Below the pieces are notes generated by a model. That model was not told where the DNA came from, did no database searches, and worked only from the letters and a program-made list of their open reading frames with translations. 6,292 nt of DNA from an uncultured Burkholderiaceae bacterium (lineage in GTDB: Bacteria; Pseudomonadota; Gammaproteobacteria; Burkholderiales; Burkholderiaceae): positions 1-6,292 of the forward strand of contig CALMCK010000065.1 of the NCBI GenBank assembly GCA_937862845.1, in the 5' to 3' direction. The translations under genes were made by a program, and so were the position numbers. This document shows positions 1 to 6,292 of the stretch, piece after piece; position 1 is the stretch's first letter, and each line of letters begins with the position of its first letter.

Positions 1-8
1 GGATTTCC

Positions 9-2657
9 ATGCAAGTCTCTGACATTCGCTCTCAATTTTTAGAATTCTTTGAACAAAAAGGCCACACCATCGTGCGCTCATCATCGCTCGTACCGGGCAA
101 TGACCCCACGCTGATGTTTGTCAACTCAGGCATGGTGCAGTTTAAAGACGTTTTTCTCGGCACAGACAAGCGCCCGTACACGCGCGCCACATCCGTGCAA
201 GCCTGCTTGCGCGCGGGTGGCAAACACAACGATTTGGAAAACGTCGGCTACACCGCACGCCACCACACGTTTTTTGAGATGCTTGGCAACTGGAGTTTCG
301 GCGATTACTTCAAACGCGAATCGCTCAACTGGGCGTGGGAGCTATTGACCCAAGTCTACAAACTGCCCGCCGACAAACTCTACGCCACCGTCTACATGGA
401 AGACGACGAAGCCTACGGCATTTGGGAAGAGATTTTCATGGGCGCAGGTTTTAGCAAAGAACGCATCGTTAGCGAAAGCCGCATCATCCGCATCGGCGAC
501 AACAAAGGCGCACGCTACATGTCGGACAACTTCTGGATGATGGCCGACACAGGACCGTGCGGGCCATGCTCCGAGATTTTTTACGACCACGGCGAGCACA
601 TCGCTGGCGGATTACCGGGCACACCAGAGGAAGACGGCGACCGCTACATCGAGATTTGGAACAACGTTTTCATGCAGTTCGACATGCAAGCCGACGGCTC
701 AGTCAAACCACTGCCCGCGCCCTGCGTGGACACAGGCATGGGTTTGGAGCGCCTCGCCGCCATCCTCCAACACGTCCACAGCAATTACGAAATCGATTTG
801 TTCGTCAACTTGGTCAAAGCCGCCTCGCGCGAGACAGGCTGCACCGATTTAAAGAACCCATCGCTCAACGTCATCGCAGACCACATTCGCGCCTGCTCAT
901 TCCTCATCGTTGACGGCGTGATTCCGAGCAACGAAGGTCGTGGCTACGTCCTGCGCCGCATCATCCGCCGCGCCATCCGCCACGGCTACAAGCTCGGCTG
1001 CCGCACACCGTTTTTCTCCAAACTCGTTAAAGATTTGGTCAAAGAAATGGGCGTCGCCTACCCTGATTTGGCCGCGAAAGAAAAGCTCGTCACGGCAGCG
1101 CTGTTCACCGAAGAAGAACGTTTCTTCGAGACGATTGCCAACGGCATGGAGATTCTCGACACCGAGCTCGCGGCTTTACCCGCAGCGGGTACGCTGTCGG
1201 GCGAGCTTGCATTTAAACTGCACGACACCTTCGGCTTCCCGCTCGATTTAACCGCCGATGTCTGCCGCGAGCGTGGTTTCAGTGTGGACGAAGACGGCTT
1301 TGACACCGCCATGACCGCCCAAAAAGACGCATCCCGCGCCGCAGGTAAATTCAAAATGAACGCCTCGATTAGCTATGACGGCGCGAAGACAGATTTCACA
1401 GGCTATGACGCCACACGCTTACAGCAAACCAGCGTGCTCGCACTCTATCTCGACGGCGTCGCAGTCGATGCTTTGAGCCAAGGCCAAGACGGCATTGTGG
1501 TGCTCTCGCAGACACCGTTTTACGCCGAATCAGGCGGCCAAGTCGGCGACCAAGGCCTGCTCACACACGCCAACGCATCCGCACGCGTCACCGACACCAC
1601 CAAAGTATTGCCCGACGTGTTTGGCCACCATGTTCACATGGATGGCGGCACACTCAAAGTCGGCGAGCATGTCGCCGCCACCGTCTACGCCGAAACCCGC
1701 GCCGCCACCGTGCGCAACCACTCCGCCACACATTTATTGCACAGCGCACTGCGCCATGTATTGGGCGAACACGTTCAGCAAAAAGGCTCACTCGTTGATG
1801 CCGACAAAACCCGCTTTGACTTCGCACACAACGCCCCCGTCAGCAGCGACGAGCTCGTGCAAATCGAATACTGGGTCAACGCACAAGTGCTCAACAACAG
1901 CGCCACACAAGCGCAAGTCATGGCATTTGACGACGCACGCGACACCGGCGCGATGATGCTGTTTGGCGAAAAATACGGCGAAACCGTGCGCGTCCTCAGC
2001 ATCGGCGAATCCACCGAGCTCTGCGGTGGCACACACGTCCACGCCACAGGCGACATCGGCTTATTTAAAATCACCAGCGAGAGCGGCGTCGCCGCAGGCG
2101 TGCGCCGCATCGAAGCCGTCACAGGCCTCAACGCCATGCGCCACACCCAAGCCCAATCCGCACAAATCGCACAAGCCGCCGCCGCACTGCGCGCCGCACC
2201 CGCAGAGCTCGTCGAACGCATCACGCAAACGCAAAGCGAAATCAAAACCCTCGAAAAAGAACTGCAAACCGCCAACGCCCAACTCGCCGCAGCCAAAGGC
2301 GGCGACCTCGCCGCCAACGCGATTGATATCAACGGCGCAAAACTCCTCGTCGCCACATTGGACAACGCCGACATCGACATGCTGCGCAACACCATGGACT
2401 CATTGAAAGACAAACTCGGCAGCGCCGTCATCGTCCTCGCCAGCACGCAAGGCACAGATAAAATTACTTTACTCGCAGGCGTCACCAAAGATTTAATTGG
2501 CAAAATCAAAGCAGGCGAGCTCGTCAACCACGTCGCCACCCAAGTCGGCGGCAAAGGCGGCGGACGGCCAGACTTGGCGCAAGCAGGTGGCACGGATGTT
2601 GCGGCATTGGCTGGCGCGATGGCGAGTGTGGCTGGGTTTGTGGTGGCGAAGGTTTGA
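9..2657 (+). CDS. alaS: Alanyl-tRNA synthetase (complete)
   Basis: This cytoplasmic class IIc aminoacyl-tRNA synthetase charges tRNA-Ala with alanine using ATP. At 882 residues it is close to the 876 of E. coli AlaRS. The N-terminal catalytic core runs to about residue 250. It has the SSSLVPGNDPTL segment (24-35), the RAGGKHNDLENVGYTARHHTFFEM motif 2 region (from R68) and the motif 3 loop DTGMGLERL (241-249). A tRNA-recognition helical region follows. The editing domain has its metal-binding set intact: HSATH (H571, H575) and CGGTH (C672, H676), so clearance of Ser/Gly mischarging should be retained. An Ala/Gln-rich coiled coil (about 713-763) leads to the C-Ala domain with GGKGGGRPDLAQAGG (847-861). 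The ATG at 9 matches the usual N-terminus; only 8 bases precede it, so its ribosome binding site and any earlier in-frame start are not visible. The last 30 or so codons differ in base composition from the rest (see findings). Identification is essentially certain. Confidence 0.98.
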   Translation: MQVSDIRSQFLEFFEQKGHTIVRSSSLVPGNDPTLMFVNSGMVQFKDVFLGTDKRPYTRATSVQACLRAGGKHNDLENVGYTARHHTFFEMLGNWSFGDYFKRESLNWAWELLTQVYKLPADKLYATVYMEDDEAYGIWEEIFMGAGFSKERIVSESRIIRIGDNKGARYMSDNFWMMADTGPCGPCSEIFYDHGEHIAGGLPGTPEEDGDRYIEIWNNVFMQFDMQADGSVKPLPAPCVDTGMGLERLAAILQHVHSNYEIDLFVNLVKAASRETGCTDLKNPSLNVIADHIRACSFLIVDGVIPSNEGRGYVLRRIIRRAIRHGYKLGCRTPFFSKLVKDLVKEMGVAYPDLAAKEKLVTAALFTEEERFFETIANGMEILDTELAALPAAGTLSGELAFKLHDTFGFPLDLTADVCRERGFSVDEDGFDTAMTAQKDASRAAGKFKMNASISYDGAKTDFTGYDATRLQQTSVLALYLDGVAVDALSQGQDGIVVLSQTPFYAESGGQVGDQGLLTHANASARVTDTTKVLPDVFGHHVHMDGGTLKVGEHVAATVYAETRAATVRNHSATHLLHSALRHVLGEHVQQKGSLVDADKTRFDFAHNAPVSSDELVQIEYWVNAQVLNNSATQAQVMAFDDARDTGAMMLFGEKYGETVRVLSIGESTELCGGTHVHATGDIGLFKITSESGVAAGVRRIEAVTGLNAMRHTQAQSAQIAQAAAALRAAPAELVERITQTQSEIKTLEKELQTANAQLAAAKGGDLAANAIDINGAKLLVATLDNADIDMLRNTMDSLKDKLGSAVIVLASTQGTDKITLLAGVTKDLIGKIKAGELVNHVATQVGGKGGGRPDLAQAGGTDVAALAGAMASVAGFVVAKV

Positions 2658-2690
2658 TGCTGCGAATGACTCATGCAAACTGATTGGAAT

Positions 2691-2698
2691 AAAGGAGA
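2691..2698 (+). promoter_or_regulatory. Ribosome binding site of iscX
   Basis: AAAGGAGA lies upstream of the ATG at 2704, with 6 bases between GGAG (2694-2697) and the start codon. This is a near-ideal Shine-Dalgarno sequence. It fixes the start at 2704 and rules out the longer in-frame reading that would begin inside alaS at 2497. Confidence 0.85.
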
Positions 2699-2703
2699 GA
2701 ACT

Positions 2704-2898
2704 ATGAAATGGTCTGACGTACTCGACATCGCGATCGAGCTGTATGAAACCCATCCCGACGTGGATCCGACGACGGTGCGGTTCACGGATTTGCACAATT
2801 GGGTGGTGGATTTGCCTGATTTTGATGATGATCATGCGCGGGGTGGTGAGAAGGTTTTGGAGGCGATTCAGGCGGCTTGGATGGATGAGGCGCGTTGA
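2704..2898 (+). CDS. iscX: IscX (YfhJ) Fe-S cluster assembly protein
   Basis: This is a small acidic protein of 64 residues; E. coli IscX has 66. It matches the family from end to end: MKW at the start, HPDVDP (17-22), VRFTDLHNWV (25-34), the acidic FDDD cluster (40-43), EK (49-50), then LEAIQ and a terminal W-DEA segment. In E. coli IscX binds the cysteine desulfurase IscS through acidic residues, binds iron weakly, and tunes cluster assembly in competition with frataxin (CyaY). The same role is inferred here. The gene lies 46 bp after alaS on the same strand with no obvious promoter between, so co-transcription with alaS is plausible. In E. coli iscX closes the isc operon; here none of the flanking genes is an isc gene. 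One local difference from E. coli is FDDDH instead of FDDDP (H44). Identification is firm. Confidence 0.95.
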   Translation: MKWSDVLDIAIELYETHPDVDPTTVRFTDLHNWVVDLPDFDDDHARGGEKVLEAIQAAWMDEAR

Positions 2899-2915
2899 GT
2901 GTTTTGATTTTTATT

Positions 2916-2949
2916 GGGTGTGCTTGAGTTGAGCGCACCCTTCATTTTT
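2916..2949 (+). terminator. Probable rho-independent terminator after iscX
   Basis: GGGTGTGC (2916-2923) pairs with GCGCACCC (2933-2940) as an 8-bp stem with one G-T wobble and a 9-base loop. TTCATTTTT follows (2941-2949). It sits 17 bp after the iscX stop and would end an alaS-iscX transcript. The T tract is interrupted, so termination may be partial. It ends only 11 bases before the sbcB start codon. Confidence 0.7.
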
Positions 2950-2960
2950 GGTGGGCTGAT

Positions 2961-4409
2961 ATGGCGGATACAACTTTTCTTTGGCATGACTACGAGACTT
3001 TCGGTAAAAATACGCGCAGTGCGCGCCCTGCGCAGTTTGCGGGTATTCGCACGGATTTGGATTTGAATGAAATCGGTGCGCCGATAGAGGTTTTTTGTCG
3101 GCCTGCGCCTGATTTTTTGCCTGAGCCTGAGGCGTGTCTCATCACGGGGATTACGCCGCAGGTGTGTTTGGATAAGGGCGTTGCCGAATGCGAGTTCGCG
3201 GCGCAGATTGAGCGCGCGTTGGCGCAGCCAAACACGATTGGCGTGGGGTATAACACGATTCGCTATGACGATGAAATCACGCGGTTTATGTTTTGGCGCA
3301 ATCTGATTGAGCCGTATGCGCGTGAGTGGCAGAACGGTTGCGGGCGTTGGGACTTGATTGATTTGGCGCGTGTGACGCATGCGCTGCGGCCCGAAGGGAT
3401 TGTCTGGCCTAAAAATGCCGATGGCAACACGAGCTTTAAGCTCACTGATTTAACCGAGGCAAATGGCATCACACATGAGTCGGCGCATGATGCGGTCTCG
3501 GACGTGCGGGCGACGATTGCGTTGGCACGATTGATTAAAGAGCGTCAACCGAAGTTGTTTGAGTTTTATTTTAAACTGCGCTCAAAGCATGCAGTGTCCG
3601 ATGAAATCGGTTTGCATCTGTCTGAGCCGAAACCCTTTTTGCATCTGTCGTCGATGTACCCAGCGGCGCGTGGCCACCTCGCGCTGGTTTATCCGCTCGG
3701 TGCGCATCCGTCTAATGCGAATGAGGTGATTGTCTGGGATTGCTCGGCTGACCCGTCGGTGTTGTTTGGCTTAGATGCGGCGACGGTACGCGAGCGGATG
3801 TTTACCCGTGCGGATGCGTTGCCCGATGGCGTGGCGCGGCTGCCGATTAAAACCATTCATTTGAATAAATCACCCGTGGTGATTGGCAACCTAAAAGTGC
3901 TCAATGCCGAGGCGGCGACGCGCTGTGGTCTGGATTTAAATGCTGCGCTGGCGAATGCGCAGACGCTGGCGCAATACCGTGGGGCAAATGATTTAACCGC
4001 GTTGTGGCGCGAGGTGTTTCAGCGCACGTTTGATGAGGCCGCGGATGTCGATGAGGCGCTGTACAGCGGTTTTGTCGGCAATGGTGACCGTCGATTGCTC
4101 AATCAGCTCAAAGCGATGAAGCCGACTGAGCTGGCGAATGCGCGGACAAGCTTTGTCGATGATCGGCTCGAGGAGTTGGTGTTTCGCTATCGCGCGCGCA
4201 ATTTCCCTGAGTCTTTATCGGCGGATGAGCAGTCAATATGGGCGGCACATTGCGTGGAAAAATTGAACAATGGCACCGCGTCGAGCTTGAGTTTGGATGA
4301 TTTTTTTGCTCAGCTTGAGCAGTTGTCCGATGGCGCGGATGCGCATGGGGTGGCGGTGATTGAGGCGTTGTATGAATACGCGTATTCGATTGCATCTGAT
4401 GATGAGTAG
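2961..4409 (+). CDS. sbcB: Exodeoxyribonuclease I (complete)
   Basis: Exonuclease I degrades single-stranded DNA 3' to 5' and acts in recombination, mismatch repair and clearing of 3' tails; in E. coli it binds the SSB C-terminus. The product has 482 residues; E. coli ExoI has about 475. The DEDDh nuclease domain (about 1-200) is complete: HDYETFG gives D10 and E12, GYNTIRYDDE gives D103, and HDAVSD gives H176 and D181. These align at a constant offset of 5 with E. coli D15, E17, D108, H181 and D186. Other ExoI signatures are RPAQFAGIRTD (22-32), LITGITPQ (60-67), RWDL (129-132) and ALRPEGI-WP (141-150). The SH3-like and C-terminal helical regions follow, with the family motif FRYRARNFPESL (408-419). 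The ATG at 2961 is the only usable start: an in-frame TGA lies at 2925-2927 with no ATG, GTG or TTG between. The ribosome binding site is weak (GGTGGG at 2950-2955). No clear promoter is visible. Codons are rich in G and T at third positions, unlike most of alaS. Confidence 0.97.
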   Translation: MADTTFLWHDYETFGKNTRSARPAQFAGIRTDLDLNEIGAPIEVFCRPAPDFLPEPEACLITGITPQVCLDKGVAECEFAAQIERALAQPNTIGVGYNTIRYDDEITRFMFWRNLIEPYAREWQNGCGRWDLIDLARVTHALRPEGIVWPKNADGNTSFKLTDLTEANGITHESAHDAVSDVRATIALARLIKERQPKLFEFYFKLRSKHAVSDEIGLHLSEPKPFLHLSSMYPAARGHLALVYPLGAHPSNANEVIVWDCSADPSVLFGLDAATVRERMFTRADALPDGVARLPIKTIHLNKSPVVIGNLKVLNAEAATRCGLDLNAALANAQTLAQYRGANDLTALWREVFQRTFDEAADVDEALYSGFVGNGDRRLLNQLKAMKPTELANARTSFVDDRLEELVFRYRARNFPESLSADEQSIWAAHCVEKLNNGTASSLSLDDFFAQLEQLSDGADAHGVAVIEALYEYAYSIASDDE

Positions 4410-4432
4410 CGCTGCTTTTTGGGTGAGCCACT

Positions 4433-4465
4433 AAAAAACACCGAGCATTTTGCTCGGTGTTTTTT
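4433..4465. terminator. Bidirectional terminator between sbcB and the ABC-F gene
   Basis: A perfect 15-bp inverted repeat flanks a TTT loop (4448-4450). The GC-bearing core is CACCGAGCA (4439-4447) against TGCTCGGTG (4451-4459), with A6 at 4433-4438 and T6 at 4460-4465. Read on either strand it gives a stable hairpin followed by a U tract, so it can terminate sbcB from the left and the ABC-F gene from the right. The T tract overlaps the ABC-F stop codon (TAA, complement of 4464-4466). Confidence 0.92.
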
Positions 4466-6292
4466 ATGTCAGTGCTTCCAGATCGGCCTGCAAGCCGAGC
4501 CACTCTTCTTCGAGTGGTGCTATGTGCGCGGTGAGCTCTGCGCTCCTCGCGTTGGCGACGTCTAAATCTTCTTTTTTGTCCATGCCGTATGCGTCTTCGG
4601 AGACGAGCCAGAGCAGGAGGGCGTCGAGTTCGCTTTGCATGGCGGACATTTGCTTTTCGATTTTAGCGATTTTTTGTTTGAGGTTTTTTTGCTCAAACTC
4701 TAAAGTGGCTTTGCCTTTTTTGGGGGCTTCAGGGGCGATGGGTTCGATGACTTTGTCGGCAGCTTTGTTCTTTTTGCTGTTTTTCACCGAGCCACCTGCG
4801 TGGTTGGCTTGTTTTTGCAGTTGCCAGCTTTTGGCACACCATGCGCGGTAGTCGTCAAGGTCGCCGTCGAATTCACTGACGTTGCCATCGGCGACCAGCC
4901 AAAATTGATCGACACAGTTGGCGAGCAAACTGCGGTCATGCGAGACGACAATCAGTGCGCCGTCGAATTGTTGCAAAGCCATGACCAGAGCGTGGCGCAT
5001 GTCGAGGTCCAAGTGATTGGTTGGCTCGTCAAGCAGCAGTAAATGCGGTTGTTTCCAAATCAGCAGCGCCAACGCGAGGCGGGCTTTTTCGCCGCCTGAG
5101 AAGTTTTCGATGGATTCATTGACGCGATCGCCTGCGAAATTAAACCCGCCGAGATAACCGCGCAGTTTTTGATAGTTTTCGGTGGGTGCGAGTTGAATCA
5201 TGTGCCACAGCGGTGATTCGGTTTCTCTTAATGTGTCCAGATGCTGTTGCGAGAAGTAGCCGATGCGCAGGTTGGGCGCGTTGATGATTTCGCCTGTGAG
5301 CGGCGTGAGTTCTTGTGCGAGGGCTTTAATCAGTGTGGATTTGCCTGCGCCATTCATGCCGAGCAGGCCGATGCGGTCTTGGCTCTGAATGGTGAAGGCG
5401 ATGTTTTCCAAAAGCGCTGTGCTGCCGTAACCCAAGTCAATTTTTTCGGCCTGCATTTGCGGATTGGGCAAATCGGGCAGGGCGGCGAATTCAAAGCTGA
5501 ATGAAGAGTCGGCGTGCGCGGGCGCGGAGAGCTGAAGTTTATCGAGCGCTTTGATGCGGCTCTGCGCTTGGCGGGCTTTGGTGGCCTGTGCGCGGAAGCG
5601 GTCGATGTAGCTTTGCAAATGCGCGGCTTTGCGTTGTTGTTGTTCGTACAGTGCGCTTTGCACCAACAGTCGTTCGGCGCGTGTGCGCTCGTATTGGCTG
5701 TAGTTGCCTTTGTATGTTGTCAGGGTTTGTGACGCGACTTCAATCGTGTGCGTGCACAAGGCATCGAGAAAGTCTCGGTCGTGCGAGATGATGAACAGTG
5801 TCGCGGGATGTGATTTTAGATAATCTTCTAACCACAGCACGGTGTCCAAATCCAAGTGATTGGTCGGCTCGTCGAGCAGCAATAAATCCGAGCGGCACAT
5901 CAGTGCGCGTGCAAGGTTTAGACGCATGCGCCAGCCGCCCGAAAACGATTTGACCGCATTGCTTTGCAATGCCTGCGCAAAGCCCAAACCATTGAGCAGC
6001 TGTGCTGCACGCGATGGTGCGGTGTACGCGTCTATCGTGGCCATGTCGGCGTAGACGGTGCCCATGGCCTCGCCGTCGTCGTCTTCGATGGCTTTCTCTA
6101 GTTGCAGATTCAACGCCGTCAACTCGGCATCACCCGCGAGCACATAATCGAGTGCGGATTCGTCCGTCTCTGGCATCTCTTGCGCGACGTGTGCAATCGT
6201 CCAGTTCGCAGGAATGTACAAATCGCCTTCATCGGCGAGCAGCTCGCCGCGCATCAGCGCAAACAAACTCGATTTGCCCGTGCCATTGCGGC
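4464..6292 (-). CDS. yheS: YheS-like ABC-F ATPase (N-terminal end cut by window edge)
   Basis: This is a soluble ABC-F protein with two ATPase domains and no membrane segments. About 608 residues are visible. ABC-F proteins act on the ribosome, typically at the E site; the exact role of the YheS branch is less settled. The frame stays open to the edge, where it reads RNGTGKSS, the first Walker A (6290-6267), so the true start lies a few tens of codons beyond 6292; the in-frame TTG at 6266 is not it. Domain 1 has signature FSGGW (5945-5931), Walker B LLLLDEPTNHLDL (5885-5847) and switch SHDR. A charged, Gln-rich inter-domain linker (about 5700-5500) contains AHLQSYIDRFRA-ATKA-QAQSRIK, as in E. 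coli YheS. Domain 2 has Walker A GMNGAGKST (5360-5334), signature FSGGEKARLALA (5102-5067), Walker B (5042-5001) and SHDR. A Lys-rich stretch and a C-terminal coiled coil (about 4690-4470) finish the protein, also as in YheS. All catalytic motifs are intact. The gene converges on sbcB. ABC-F assignment is certain; the YheS subfamily is very likely. Confidence 0.94.
   Translation of the reverse strand, partial: RNGTGKSSLFALMRGELLADEGDLYIPANWTIAHVAQEMPETDESALDYVLAGDAELTALNLQLEKAIEDDDGEAMGTVYADMATIDAYTAPSRAAQLLNGLGFAQALQSNAVKSFSGGWRMRLNLARALMCRSDLLLLDEPTNHLDLDTVLWLEDYLKSHPATLFIISHDRDFLDALCTHTIEVASQTLTTYKGNYSQYERTRAERLLVQSALYEQQQRKAAHLQSYIDRFRAQATKARQAQSRIKALDKLQLSAPAHADSSFSFEFAALPDLPNPQMQAEKIDLGYGSTALLENIAFTIQSQDRIGLLGMNGAGKSTLIKALAQELTPLTGEIINAPNLRIGYFSQQHLDTLRETESPLWHMIQLAPTENYQKLRGYLGGFNFAGDRVNESIENFSGGEKARLALALLIWKQPHLLLLDEPTNHLDLDMRHALVMALQQFDGALIVVSHDRSLLANCVDQFWLVADGNVSEFDGDLDDYRAWCAKSWQLQKQANHAGGSVKNSKKNKAADKVIEPIAPEAPKKGKATLEFEQKNLKQKIAKIEKQMSAMQSELDALLLWLVSEDAYGMDKKEDLDVANARSAELTAHIAPLEEEWLGLQADLEALT

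Noticed and set aside
1775..2674. 299-codon open reading frame on the - strand, antisense to alaS
   Set aside because: It lies inside a certain gene and its Ser/Ala-rich translation has no recognisable domain. The biased composition of alaS removes stop codons from the opposite strand, which explains its length.
2497..2898. Longer form of iscX starting inside alaS (133 codons)
   Set aside because: The extra N-terminal residues read alaS sequence in another frame. The strong ribosome binding site at 2691-2698 and the family length support the ATG at 2704.
4108..4851. Open reading frames of about 130 codons overlapping the sbcB/ABC-F junction on both strands
   Set aside because: They run through the strong bidirectional terminator and through conserved coding sequence, and their translations are low-complexity with no family resemblance.
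4464..6266. ABC-F protein starting with the TTG at 6266
   Set aside because: The same frame continues upstream to the window edge and encodes a first Walker A motif, so the gene is cut by the edge and does not begin there.
1..6292. CRISPR arrays, tRNA/rRNA genes, insertion sequences, neisserial or Haemophilus DNA uptake sequences, origin boxes
   Set aside because: None seen by eye: no regularly spaced repeats, no transposase-like protein, and no GCCGTCTGAA, AAGTGCGGT or TTATCCACA motif noticed. Nothing suggests an undescribed system; all coding space is taken by recognised housekeeping genes.

Overview
The window is an ordinary piece of bacterial housekeeping chromosome, very probably from a proteobacterium. 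The alanyl-tRNA synthetase and exonuclease I resemble beta-/gammaproteobacterial versions, and IscX and the YheS-type ABC-F protein are typical of the same groups. I lean to Betaproteobacteria from the style of the AlaRS N-terminus, but this is recall and not a search result. I saw no phage, transposon, plasmid, CRISPR, rRNA or tRNA signal, and no previously undescribed system.

Layout: (1) alaS, complete, + strand, 9-2657. (2) A 46-bp gap with a strong ribosome binding site, then iscX, + strand, 2704-2898, a 64-residue Fe-S cluster assembly accessory protein. (3) A hairpin with a T-rich tail at 2916-2949, a probable terminator for alaS-iscX. (4) sbcB (exonuclease I), + strand, 2961-4409, starting only 11 nt after that terminator. 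(5) A perfect 15-bp inverted repeat with A/T tracts at 4433-4465, a bidirectional terminator between convergent genes. (6) A YheS-like ABC-F ATPase on the - strand, 4464 to beyond 6292, with its N-terminal coding end cut off by the window edge. There is no gene-free stretch longer than about 70 bp.

Functionally, the genes are translation (alaS, and the ABC-F ATPase as a likely ribosome-associated factor), Fe-S cluster biogenesis (iscX) and DNA recombination/repair (sbcB). alaS and iscX may be co-transcribed; the others look like independent neighbours.

The most notable signal is compositional. The + strand is C- and A-rich through most of alaS, then switches abruptly to G- and T-rich at about 2565, inside the last 30 codons of alaS, and keeps that polarity through iscX and sbcB. 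The - strand ABC-F gene uses C-ending codons in its own sense, so it fits the same strand polarity. This looks like a strand-skew boundary and not a gene-by-gene codon preference.
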